Shown here: positions 27,303 to 35,094 of the stretch, piece after piece
Layout of the letters: every line of letters begins with the position of its first letter
How positions within the stretch are numbered: position 1 is the first letter of the stretch
DNA from: Sediminibacterium sp.
GTDB lineage: Bacteria > Bacteroidota > Bacteroidia > Chitinophagales > Chitinophagaceae
Direction of reading: 5' to 3'
Assembly (NCBI GenBank): GCA_017537025.1
Contig: JAFWCB010000008.1
Span: 620,001 to 684,000, forward strand
Length of the DNA stretch: 64,000 nt
Notes under the pieces: model-generated
What the model was told of the DNA's origin: nothing
What the model saw: only the letters and a program-made list of their open reading frames with translations
The model's database searches: none
Position numbers and translations under genes: made by a program

Positions 27303-28340
27303 ATGCATTTACAATGTCCGATTCCAAAAACAGATTTTGATGTCATAACCTTAGGTCATGGTAGTGGTGGTCAACTTACATCTCGATTACTTGATACTTT
27401 TGTTATTAATCAACTTTCAAATCCAGAATTAGAAAAACGTCTTGATGGAGCAATACTTCAACTGGATGGGAATTTAGCTTTTTCAACTGATAGCTATGTT
27501 GTTTCTCCTATATTTTTTCCTGGAGGTAATATAGGTGATTTGGCAATTAATGGAACAGTAAATGATTTAGCTATGTGCGGTGCTTTACCCAAATACCTAT
27601 CTCTTTCGTTTATTATTGAAGAAGGTTTACCTGTAAGTGAATTTTGGGAAGTTATCCAATCTATAAAGCAAGCTGCATCAAAAGCGAATATTTCTATTGT
27701 AACAGGAGATACTAAGGTTGTTGAGAAGGGGAAGGGAGATAAATTATTTATCAATACATCTGGTATAGGCAGATTACATCCAAAGGCTCAAATTGATGTA
27801 AACAGGGTATCTGCTGGAGATGTAATAATTGTAAGTAATAAAATTGCACATCATGGTATGGCTATAATGAGTGTAAGGGAGGGATTGATATTTGAAAGTA
27901 ACATACTCACAGACAGCAAACCATTGGCCCATGTATGTATGTCATGTTTAGATAAATTTGGAGATAGTATTAAATTATTTCGGGATCCAACAAGAGGTGG
28001 TGTTGCAACTACCCTTACTGAAATTGCTGAATCGTGTGGGAAAGGGATTTTTATTCAAGAAAAAAATATCAGTTTGGATCCTTCGGTAGAAGGAGCTTGT
28101 GAGATGCTAGGTCTGGATCCTTTATATGTTGCAAATGAGGGAGTTTTTATTGTAATTGTAGATGCTTTAAAGGCAAATGAGTTTTTGGAATTTTTGAGTC
28201 AGAAGGAAGAAACATCTTTTGCATTTAAACTTGGAGAAGTAACTGATTCTTATGAAGGGAAAGTGATTTTAGAATCAAAAATGAAAGGTAAAAGAGTGTT
28301 GACTAAATTAATAGGCGATCAACTTCCAAGAATTTGTTGA
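27303..28340 (+). CDS. hypE: Carbamoyl dehydratase HypE
   Basis: 345 residues. N-terminal ITLGHGSGGQLTSRL, FSTDSYVVSPIFFPGG, GDLAINGTVNDLAMCGA, DPTRGGVATTLTEIA, and a C-terminus ending in PRIC, the cysteine that receives the carbamoyl group from HypF. Its TGA overlaps the ATG of the NHL gene by one base. Confidence 0.97.
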   Translation: MHLQCPIPKTDFDVITLGHGSGGQLTSRLLDTFVINQLSNPELEKRLDGAILQLDGNLAFSTDSYVVSPIFFPGGNIGDLAINGTVNDLAMCGALPKYLSLSFIIEEGLPVSEFWEVIQSIKQAASKANISIVTGDTKVVEKGKGDKLFINTSGIGRLHPKAQIDVNRVSAGDVIIVSNKIAHHGMAIMSVREGLIFESNILTDSKPLAHVCMSCLDKFGDSIKLFRDPTRGGVATTLTEIAESCGKGIFIQEKNISLDPSVEGACEMLGLDPLYVANEGVFIVIVDALKANEFLEFLSQKEETSFAFKLGEVTDSYEGKVILESKMKGKRVLTKLIGDQLPRIC

Positions 28341-29383
28341 TGTTAAAAAATCCTGAACATATATTTTTAGGAAGTGATCAATCTCCCTTCCTTGCACCTA
28401 GAGGAATTTGTGTACATAATAATTGTCTACTTGTATCCGATACTGCTCAAAATAGAATATTTATTTGGAAAAATATTCCAACTACAAGTTATGCTGAACC
28501 TGATATTATTTTAGGTAATCAAGAAGCAGATGTTTCTGAAATGAATTTTAAATATCCAAGTGGCATTTGGACAAATGGAGACAAGTTAGTAGTTGCTGAT
28601 GCTTGGAACCATCGCGTTTTAATTTGGCATAAATTCCCGACAACTAATCATACACTACCTGATGTAGTAGTAGGTCAGTTAGATTTTAATTCAGATTTAC
28701 CTAATCAATTGGGAGTTAATAATCCTCCAAGTTCATCTAGTTTATATTGGCCATATGGTGTTTATAGCGATGGAGTATCATTGTGGATTGCAGATACTGG
28801 TAATAGAAGAATATTATTTTATAAAAATATACCTTTGCATAATGGTAGTTCAGCAGATGAAGTAATTGGGCAAGATAATATGGAATCAAGGGATTTGAAT
28901 CCAAATTTTTCAACATGGCCATATTCAATAAAATTAGATGTAAATGGAGGTATGATTGTTACTGATACCCAATATTTTCGAGTTTTATATTGGAAGTCTT
29001 GGAAAAATGCTATAAAAGGCGAACCAAATGCGATATGGGGTCAACAAGATTTAGAATCAAATGGACAAAATCGGCATTACTTAAAGCCTACTGCTTATTC
29101 ACTAAGTTGGAATTATGATGCATTAATACATGAGAAACATAAGTTGGTCTTCATTGCAGATACCGGAAACAGTAGAATATTGAGTTATCCTTTTGACTTA
29201 AATTATGGTGAATCTGCAACAACTATTTATGGACAAAAAGATTTTGATTCTATTGGAGAAAATAAAGAAAGTATAATGGGACTTGATGGACATTTATATT
29301 GGCCATTTAGCATTGCAGTTGATGACGAAAGATTGTTTGTATGTGAAACAGGCAATAATCGTATATTTATATACAAAATATAA
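28340..29383 (+). CDS. NHL-repeat beta-propeller protein of the hydrogenase cluster
   Basis: 347 residues from the ATG overlapping the hypE stop. Repeats of a 50-70-residue unit with phrases LLVSDTAQNRIFIWKNIPT, VVADAWNHRVLIWHKFPT, WIADTGNRRILFYKN, FIADTGNSRILSY and FVCETGNNRIFIYK form about six NHL blades; each also carries an ILGNQ/VGQ/YGQ segment. No signal peptide. NHL genes are found beside group 2a hydrogenases elsewhere, as I recall; a protein-docking or assembly role is an inference. Confidence 0.88.
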   Translation: MLKNPEHIFLGSDQSPFLAPRGICVHNNCLLVSDTAQNRIFIWKNIPTTSYAEPDIILGNQEADVSEMNFKYPSGIWTNGDKLVVADAWNHRVLIWHKFPTTNHTLPDVVVGQLDFNSDLPNQLGVNNPPSSSSLYWPYGVYSDGVSLWIADTGNRRILFYKNIPLHNGSSADEVIGQDNMESRDLNPNFSTWPYSIKLDVNGGMIVTDTQYFRVLYWKSWKNAIKGEPNAIWGQQDLESNGQNRHYLKPTAYSLSWNYDALIHEKHKLVFIADTGNSRILSYPFDLNYGESATTIYGQKDFDSIGENKESIMGLDGHLYWPFSIAVDDERLFVCETGNNRIFIYKI

Positions 29384-29385
29384 TC

Positions 29386-29997
29386 ATGCAAGATCTGATT
29401 TTATTTATAATCGCATTTTCAGTTGGATTTGTTCATACTTTTGAAGCAGATCATTTAGCGGCAGTCACAAATTTAGTAACGCGCAATATTGGATTTTCAG
29501 TTACTGCAAAAGATGGATTTTACTGGGGTATTGGACATTCTGCAACGATTTGGTTCATAGGTTTGGTTATCTTAGTTTTCAAATATAATATTTCTAATAC
29601 TTCTTTTTCTAAACTAGAAAGTATTGTTGGTTTAATGTTAATAGTGCTGGGTGTAGTTAGAATGATTCATTTTAAAAAAGGGCATCAACATACTAAATTT
29701 AGTTCGCCAAAGTTGGCATTTGGAGTTGGTGTGGTGCATGGATTAGCTGGAAGTGGTGCAGTAGTTGCCGCTGCAGTAACAAAAACCTCTAATATTAGCT
29801 CAGGATTAATCTATTTGTTATTGTTTGGTTTAGGAAGCATAGTTGGGATGTTTTCTGTCTCTGCAGGATTGAGTTGGATGCTTCAAAAACTCAATTTCAA
29901 AATTACAACTCTAGTAACCCTTTTTACTTTTTTTTCTTCACTAATTTGTATTGTTTACGGCAGCGTAATTATTTATAATTCTTTGTTTACAATTTAA
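29386..29997 (+). CDS. Nickel permease, UreH/NicO-like
   Basis: 203 residues, about six membrane spans. The first span holds HTFEADH, the HX4DH nickel-binding signature of NiCoT-type permeases, followed by GIGHSATIW and GVVHGLAGSGAVV, as in UreH/HupE-type transporters. Last gene of the hydrogenase operon, 2 bp after the NHL gene, so it very likely feeds nickel to HypA/HypB. Confidence 0.87.
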   Translation: MQDLILFIIAFSVGFVHTFEADHLAAVTNLVTRNIGFSVTAKDGFYWGIGHSATIWFIGLVILVFKYNISNTSFSKLESIVGLMLIVLGVVRMIHFKKGHQHTKFSSPKLAFGVGVVHGLAGSGAVVAAAVTKTSNISSGLIYLLLFGLGSIVGMFSVSAGLSWMLQKLNFKITTLVTLFTFFSSLICIVYGSVIIYNSLFTI

Positions 29998-30050
29998 TCT
30001 GAGTTATATAAAATAATAACATTTTCCCTTGCGTGAGGTACATCTCACAA

Positions 30051-30094
30051 AAAATGTTCACTTATACACTAATTCAATCTAAAGTGAACATTTT
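30051..30094. terminator. Terminator hairpin at the end of the hydrogenase operon
   Basis: Perfect 13-bp inverted repeat AAAATGTTCACTT / AAGTGAACATTTT with an 18-base loop, 53 bp after the permease stop. A smaller hairpin GTGAG / CTCAC followed by six A lies just upstream (around 30034-30049). Confidence 0.65.
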
Positions 30095-30131
30095 ATATAC
30101 TGATTATCAATAGGTTAATCTATTCAAGATA

Positions 30132-30177
30132 GATTCATAACCCTGAGGTCTCGGGTTCAAGTCCCGATCTCGCTACA
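30132..30177 (+). repeat. attR-like copy of 46-bp direct repeat (tRNA-Met 3' fragment)
   Basis: Second exact copy of the tRNA-Met 3' part, from the anticodon loop to CTACA. The preceding bases (TTCAAGATA) do not continue the tRNA, so this is a 3' fragment left on the far side of the insertion. Confidence 0.9.
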
Positions 30178-30178
30178 A

Positions 30179-30209
30179 AGCCCCGATAGTATCGTCGGGG
30201 CTTTTTTAT
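30179..30209 (+). terminator. Original terminator of the tRNA-Met gene
   Basis: Hairpin AGCCCCGA / TCGGGGCT followed by TTTTTATT, directly after the tRNA fragment. Before the island was inserted this would have terminated the tRNA transcript. Confidence 0.85.
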
Positions 30210-30232
30210 TGAGATTATCGGTAATTTCACAC

Positions 30233-30526
30233 ATGCATCCGTACATCATCAACGCATCTGTTCAAATCGTTCCCATTGGTACTAAAAAACATCCTTACGT
30301 TTGGGTAGATGAAGCAATCAGCATTATTCAGCAATCCGGGTTAAAGTATACCGTTGGGGCTTTTGGTACCGATATTGAAGGCAGTTATAAAGAAGTAATG
30401 AAACTCATTGAAGATATAAATGAGTATTTGTATCAACAAGCTTGCGAAGAATGGATAGTAAATTGTCAAATTCAGTTTAGAGCAGGATCCGATATTACCA
30501 TTGAGGAAAAAACCAACAAATATTAG
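30233..30526 (+). CDS. Thiamine-binding-like protein (DUF77/YqgV family)
   Basis: 97 residues from ATG at 30233; the frame is open 8 codons upstream from a TTG inside the tRNA terminator region. The pattern INASVQIVPIGTK..PYVWVDEAISIIQQSGLKYTVGAFGTDIEG is that of the MTH1187/YqgV/YkoF ferredoxin-like family, which binds thiamine or its pyrimidine. First host gene right of the hydrogenase island. Confidence 0.85.
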   Translation: MHPYIINASVQIVPIGTKKHPYVWVDEAISIIQQSGLKYTVGAFGTDIEGSYKEVMKLIEDINEYLYQQACEEWIVNCQIQFRAGSDITIEEKTNKY

Positions 30527-30577
30527 CTTCCTTGTTGGGGGCTTCTATCGCAGTATACAATATTTAAAACTAAAAAT

Positions 30578-30769
30578 ATGCAAACCCCAATCATCACAAA
30601 TCCAAACAAAGCATTATGGGAAAAGGGCGACTTCACCCGCATTGCGCAGACTATGCGTGAAAGTGTCGAAGCGCTTATTACCAAACTTGGTATTACAAGT
30701 GATATGAAAATTCTTGACCTTAGTTGTGGTGATGGAACTACTGCAGGAATTAATTTCGCTATTCAGTAG
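30578..30769 (+). pseudogene. Truncated SAM-dependent methyltransferase
   Basis: 63 residues that begin like class I methyltransferases (NPNKALWEKGDFTRIAQTMR...MKILDLSCGDGTTA, motif I) and then run into unrelated residues and a stop. The remaining two thirds of the domain are absent from all frames of the following 120 bases. The break lies about 550 bp from the attR repeat. Called a remnant of a once longer gene. Confidence 0.75.
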
Positions 30770-30891
30770 TCAGCATAAAAGCACGGATTTAGACAAGACC
30801 GAGATTCCTGCAACTTACCTGCGCGTAACAGTCACTTGTTGAATGGATATAAAACAAGTAGCTAATGTAGTAACCCTAATCATTTTCTATC

Positions 30892-31245
30892 ATGCAATTC
30901 CAATCACTCGAACCCTTTGTTCCTTCAGGTGCAGATATTGAAAAATCTAAACAACTATTTCTGGAGTTAGGCTTTACTATTAATTGGGATGTAGGAGATT
31001 ATATCGGCTTTCAAAAAGATGAATGCCGATTTATTCTGCAAAAGTTTGACAATAAAGCTTTTGCTGAAAATTTTATGATCAGTGTTAAGCTCGATGATAT
31101 CCAGGCTTTTTTAAAAAGCATTAAAGAGAAAAAATTAGAAGAAAAATTTGGTATAAAAATCGGAAACATTACCCGGCAATCATACGGGCAAGAACTTAAT
31201 CTGATAGACTTGGCCGGTGTGTGCTGGCATTTTGTGGAACAATAA
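30892..31245 (+). CDS. VOC (glyoxalase/bleomycin-resistance-like) family protein
   Basis: 117 residues with the beta-alpha-beta-beta-beta fold pattern: FVPSGADIEKSKQLFLELGFTINW.VGDYIGFQKDECRFILQKF, then ISVKLDDIQAFLKSIKE and INLIDLAGVCWHF-like ending. Cytoplasmic; substrate unknown. Proteins of this kind act in detoxification or as resistance-like binders. Confidence 0.8.
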   Translation: MQFQSLEPFVPSGADIEKSKQLFLELGFTINWDVGDYIGFQKDECRFILQKFDNKAFAENFMISVKLDDIQAFLKSIKEKKLEEKFGIKIGNITRQSYGQELNLIDLAGVCWHFVEQ

Positions 31246-31262
31246 AAAATTGTTGCTGATTA

Positions 31263-32699
31263 TCACAAACAATCGTATCTCGATCTTCTTGCTTTTTCCT
31301 TAAATGGGTGCACTTGAATAAGTAAATATGCCCCTCCATTAATCATAGGATCTTTGGTTAAGAATAATTTATAATCATGAATCCCCATGATTAAAGGTCC
31401 GGCTTTAAAGGCGCCTCCTATCCATAATTGTCCCTGTGTGTTATATTGTATGGGCATATACAAACCCCAAGTACGGGTTTCCCAACGAGGCGTTAGGGTA
31501 AGTAAACTCAACTCGCGTACATTCATGGTTTTACCGTAACTGCTGCTGTACAAGTTTAAACTGGCCTGGGCATTAATAAAAAAATGATTTCCCAAATCAT
31601 GATCAGCATTGATCACAAGCCTGGTAGGAATACGCATTTTAAAGCTGGCAGGTAAAGCGGTGGTTGTATCAAATAATGTGGCTAAAGAATCACGCAATCC
31701 CTTAGCATCGGCAATGCCTTGTAACTTTTTTGAAATCTGCCAGTCTTCCAATATTGTCTTAGGATTACCAAAATTGAGGGTGTATTCGCTGGTCTTAAAT
31801 TTCGCAAAACCAATATCCATGATACTGATACCAAGCTTCCAGCTATATTGTCTGGGTTCATTCTCTTCTCCATTATACTCATCTTTAAACCAAATAAATT
31901 CCGCACCTATGCTCAATCCCAGCGCGGTTGGACCGTTCTTCAGAAATTGTTTTAGATTACCGCTGGTAGTATAATAAGGACTCCAGCTATCGTAGTTGGC
32001 AGAATACGCGTAAGCTCCGGTACCATCGGTTATTTTATATGCGGTATCAAAAGGACGAACCGATTCTACATAGCTCAATCTATTCACGGAGGCATATGCG
32101 CCGGATATACCTTTCATGATTTGAAGAGTGGCGCCTACATTAATTTTACGAAGCGGTGTTTCAAAAAGGGTTCTGCCATAATTCAGGTCGAACTCCAGCC
32201 ATCCTGCATGGCGGCTATTGAAATCGATGAAATTATTGCTTCTATTGGCTTTTAAAAATTGATGAAAACTGGTGATAGTATCGCTGTATCCAAAAGCATT
32301 TGTTTTAAAATGGTTTAGGGTTCTAGCCCTGATACCAAAGCCGATAACCGTTTTTTTATTGATCTTGTACATGCTGTTTAATAAGCCAACATCTATGGTG
32401 GCATGTAAACTGCGGTTATGGGTACCGGGTATTAAAGTGACTTCTGTTTTTGAAGCAGATGGGAACTTGAAGTTGTTCAAATAAATAGCATTGGTAATGA
32501 TACCTAAGTTAAAATTAAAAAGAGTGATATCCCAAGGATGCCGGGAGTTCACGTTTGCGGCCGGATTGTTGAATATGGCAGGTGCGCCGGCGTAATCAGA
32601 GCCATGTAAGGCAAAATATTGTTGAGCCTTAGTAGTTAGTTGGAAACTGATTGCAACTAATAGAATCGACAGGCATTTGAAGAGGGGGTAAATACGCAC
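31263..32699 (-). CDS. DUF5723 family outer-membrane beta-barrel protein
   Basis: 478 residues with a signal peptide (MRIYPLFKCLSILLVAISFQ...TKA, cleavage before QQ). The opening HGSDYAGAPAIFNNPAANVNSRHPWDITLFNFN and the alternating aromatic strands throughout are typical of DUF5723 proteins of Bacteroidota, predicted outer-membrane barrels of unknown role. A single gene convergent with the VOC gene. Confidence 0.85.
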   Translation of the reverse strand: MRIYPLFKCLSILLVAISFQLTTKAQQYFALHGSDYAGAPAIFNNPAANVNSRHPWDITLFNFNLGIITNAIYLNNFKFPSASKTEVTLIPGTHNRSLHATIDVGLLNSMYKINKKTVIGFGIRARTLNHFKTNAFGYSDTITSFHQFLKANRSNNFIDFNSRHAGWLEFDLNYGRTLFETPLRKINVGATLQIMKGISGAYASVNRLSYVESVRPFDTAYKITDGTGAYAYSANYDSWSPYYTTSGNLKQFLKNGPTALGLSIGAEFIWFKDEYNGEENEPRQYSWKLGISIMDIGFAKFKTSEYTLNFGNPKTILEDWQISKKLQGIADAKGLRDSLATLFDTTTALPASFKMRIPTRLVINADHDLGNHFFINAQASLNLYSSSYGKTMNVRELSLLTLTPRWETRTWGLYMPIQYNTQGQLWIGGAFKAGPLIMGIHDYKLFLTKDPMINGGAYLLIQVHPFKEKARRSRYDCL

Positions 32700-32755
32700 C
32701 CATAGATAACGAAATACCTGCTTTTTTATTCGGTTTAAAGGTCAATTTCTAAAAA

Positions 32756-32838
32756 AAATCCCCGCGTAGAAACGAGGGGATTTACGATTGCTTGCCATTA
32801 TAGAGAGTCTTCAAATTCAATTGATAATGTGAAGATAA
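32756..32838 (-). ncRNA. Candidate small RNA with its own promoter and terminator
   Basis: Minus strand: an exact TAnnTTTG box (TATTTTTG, 32842-32849), about 80 nt of transcript with a possible CTTCA/TGAAG stem, then a terminator hairpin (AAATCCCC / GGGGATTT) followed by eight T (ending about 32752). No open frame of useful length. The hairpin could instead simply end the aminotransferase transcript 180 bp upstream. Confidence 0.4.
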
Positions 32839-32964
32839 CGACAAAAATAATATAAAATATATTTTTTTATAATTTTAACAAAAAACAGGTTTTTGCTTCA
32901 ACAAAATGAATTTTCGGTTAAATTTATTCATATTAAATTATTTATAATATAATATGAATTTAAC

Positions 32965-34158
32965 TTATTTTCTCCCCGGATATACTTTGATGGCGACAGC
33001 TAAACAGTCCATCGCCTTCGCTAAGTCGTTGCTATTCAATACATAAGCTAATCTTACCTCTTGTTTTCCCAGCCCTTCCGTTCCATAAAAACCGGTAGCA
33101 GGGGCTAACATTACGGTTTGACCCTCAAAACTAAATTCTTCTAATAACCACTGACAAAAACGATCTGCATCATCAATCGGTAATCTTGCCATAGCATAAA
33201 AAGCACCTCCCGGGTTGGGACAAAATACCCCTTCCATTTGGTTTAAACGGCTAACGATCAGATCACGGCGACTCTTATATTCTGCCTTTGTAGTATCAAA
33301 ATAATCAGCCGGTAAATCTACCGCTGCCTCACCGGCAATTTGAGCAAAACCGGGTGGACTTAACCTTGCCTGAGCGAATTTCATGGCGGCATCCAATACT
33401 TGCTGATTCTTCGTTACAAATGCCCCAATTCTACCTCCGCATGCGCTATAGCGTTTACTGATCGTGTCCATTATAATCACATGATCATCTACACCGGTTA
33501 AATGCATCGCACTGGTTTGATGTCCCTCATAACAAAACTCTCTATAAGCTTCATCGGAGAATAAATAGAGATTATGCTTTATGATCAATGCCTTTAACTG
33601 CTCCATCTCTTCTTTGCTATATAAATAACCGGTAGGATTATTGGGGTTACATATCACAATTGCTTTGGTGCGTGGTGTGATCTTTTTCTCCATCTCGCTA
33701 ATGGGAGGTAGTGCAAAACCATTTTCTATAAAAGAGGTTACGGGCACTACTTTTACGCCGGCAGCAACGGCAAACCCATTGTAGTTAGCATAAAAAGGTT
33801 CCGGAATAATTACTTCATCACCTGCATCCAAACAACTCATAAAACCAAAAGCAATGGCTTCACTACCTCCGGTAGTAACAATGATTTGATTAGCATTTAC
33901 ATTGATACCAACCGAAGCATAATACTGCACCAATTTTTTACGATAACTTTCATTACCCGCACTATGGCTGTATTCCAGTACTTTAAAATTGCTTTGTCGC
34001 ACGGCATCTAACACCATTTTAGGTGTTTCAATATCAGGCTGACCAATATTCAGGTGATACACTGTAATCCCTTTTTTCTTCGCCGCTTCAGCAAAAGGAA
34101 CCAGTTTACGAATAGGAGAAGCAGGCATGGCTTGGCCACGCGTAGATATCGTTAGCAT
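32965..34158 (-). CDS. Class I/II PLP-dependent aminotransferase (AspC-like)
   Basis: 397 residues. MPASPIRKLVPFAEAAKKKGITVYHLNIGQPDIETP, TTGGSEAIAFGF, EPFYANY, ICNPNNPTGYLYS, FSDEAYREFCYEG, and the PLP lysine in MDTISKRYSACGGRIG. The fold type I pattern is complete. Aspartate or aromatic aminotransferase is likeliest; the true amino donor cannot be fixed from sequence. Followed after 11 bp by DUF1573 genes on the same strand, so possibly the last gene of a three-gene unit. Confidence 0.93.
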   Translation of the reverse strand: MLTISTRGQAMPASPIRKLVPFAEAAKKKGITVYHLNIGQPDIETPKMVLDAVRQSNFKVLEYSHSAGNESYRKKLVQYYASVGINVNANQIIVTTGGSEAIAFGFMSCLDAGDEVIIPEPFYANYNGFAVAAGVKVVPVTSFIENGFALPPISEMEKKITPRTKAIVICNPNNPTGYLYSKEEMEQLKALIIKHNLYLFSDEAYREFCYEGHQTSAMHLTGVDDHVIIMDTISKRYSACGGRIGAFVTKNQQVLDAAMKFAQARLSPPGFAQIAGEAAVDLPADYFDTTKAEYKSRRDLIVSRLNQMEGVFCPNPGGAFYAMARLPIDDADRFCQWLLEEFSFEGQTVMLAPATGFYGTEGLGKQEVRLAYVLNSNDLAKAMDCLAVAIKVYPGRK

Positions 34159-34169
34159 AGATATGTCTA

Positions 34170-34550
34170 TTAATGTTTTCCTTTGGGGTCTATCACTTCG
34201 CCCTCAATAGTTAAGGTGTAAGGCTGTGTAGAATGAGCAAATTTCACATCCACTTTTTTCTTAAAAGCGCCCAAAGTAGCGGCATTATAAGTTACTTGAA
34301 TGGTTCCTTTTTTTCCTGCAGGAGTTGGAGCCAAAGAATAAACAGGCTTGGTGCATCCGCATTCCGCATTGGCAAATTCAACAACTATAGGCTTGGTAGA
34401 TTGATTGGTATAAGTGAAAGTATACGTAGCCGGTACGTTCAAATTCACTTTGCCAAAACCATGGCTTAATTCTTTAAAAGCTACATCTTTCTGTGCTATT
34501 ACCTGCACACTGCAAAAACAAATCAACGCAAGAGTAATCAATGATTTCAT
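34170..34550 (-). CDS. DUF1573 secreted protein
   Basis: 126 residues with a signal peptide (MKSLITLALICFCSVQVIA). One Ig-like DUF1573 domain: SHGFGKVNLNVPATYTFTYTNQSTKPI, ECGCTKP and the tail of beta strands. These are periplasmic or surface proteins of unknown role, abundant in Bacteroidota. Paralog of the gene just upstream (5-bp gap). Confidence 0.85.
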   Translation of the reverse strand: MKSLITLALICFCSVQVIAQKDVAFKELSHGFGKVNLNVPATYTFTYTNQSTKPIVVEFANAECGCTKPVYSLAPTPAGKKGTIQVTYNAATLGAFKKKVDVKFAHSTQPYTLTIEGEVIDPKGKH

Positions 34551-34555
34551 ACTAA

Positions 34556-34951
34556 TTATTTACTTTTATTATTCTTAGTTTCTTGAACTCCTTCTCCTGT
34601 AAAACTAACCTGTTTTGTAATGCCTCCCGATAAAAATATATCGGTATAACGAACAAACCGACCCAAAACCGATCCATCAAATCGAATGGTAATTTGGATG
34701 GATTGTCCGGGACCAAATACTTGATTAGGAACAAAACTCGGCGTAGTGCAGCCACAGCCCGCTTTTACATTCTTGAGCGTTAAACTATCAGTACCTGTAT
34801 TGGTGAGCGTTACTATATATTCTACGGGTTTGCCGTAGGTAATTTTGCCGAATTCATACTTCTCATTCTGAATCGTCAATGGATCTTTAGTTTGAGAACA
34901 AGCAACTGTTGTTACAATCGCCATCAAAAGGGTAAAAAATAAACTCTTCAT
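34556..34951 (-). CDS. DUF1573 lipoprotein
   Basis: 131 residues. N-terminus MKSLFFTLLMAIVTTVACSQ ends in a lipobox (TVAC), so it is probably a lipoprotein. One DUF1573 domain (YEFGKITYGKPVEYIVTLTNTG, GCGCTTP). Together with the neighbouring secreted paralog it looks like a tandem duplication that has diverged in anchoring. Confidence 0.85.
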   Translation of the reverse strand: MKSLFFTLLMAIVTTVACSQTKDPLTIQNEKYEFGKITYGKPVEYIVTLTNTGTDSLTLKNVKAGCGCTTPSFVPNQVFGPGQSIQITIRFDGSVLGRFVRYTDIFLSGGITKQVSFTGEGVQETKNNKSK

Positions 34952-35082
34952 ACCACGAATTTACGGCTCAAAATTAGCATTTTGATTGATAAACGTTTAT
35001 CTTCAAATAAAAACAGCAATTTTAACTTTTGGCGGGAAGCCGGGGATAAACTAATTATTGTTAGTCTTTGCCTTCCTACCAT

Positions 35083-35090
35083 TATTTTTG
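35083..35090 (+). promoter_or_regulatory. -7 box TATTTTTG of the 805-codon-frame E1 gene
   Basis: Exact TAnnTTTG match ending 4 nt before ATG 35095, supporting that start over the upstream one at 35068 and predicting a leaderless message. Confidence 0.6.
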
Positions 35091-35094
35091 CCGT

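Larger units (their letters stand above)
17377..30177. mobile_element. tRNA-inserted genomic island carrying a complete [NiFe] hydrogenase cluster
   Basis: A 12.8-kb segment bounded by a perfect 46-bp direct repeat of the tRNA-Met 3' portion, the footprint of tyrosine-recombinase integration into a tRNA gene. The intact tRNA is on the left; a promoterless 3' fragment with a second terminator is on the right. All 13 genes inside point rightward and serve hydrogenase structure, maturation or nickel uptake. No integrase, excisionase or transposase is present, so the element is either non-autonomous or decayed. The interior looks more AT-rich than the flanks (28-33% GC in two sampled 60-base lines against 37% in one flank line, a very small sample) and contains none of the heptad arrays. 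Confidence 0.8.

Noticed and set aside
17423-30131. Integrase or relaxase inside the hydrogenase island
   Set aside because: Every frame of useful length was assigned to hydrogenase-related genes; none resembles a recombinase.
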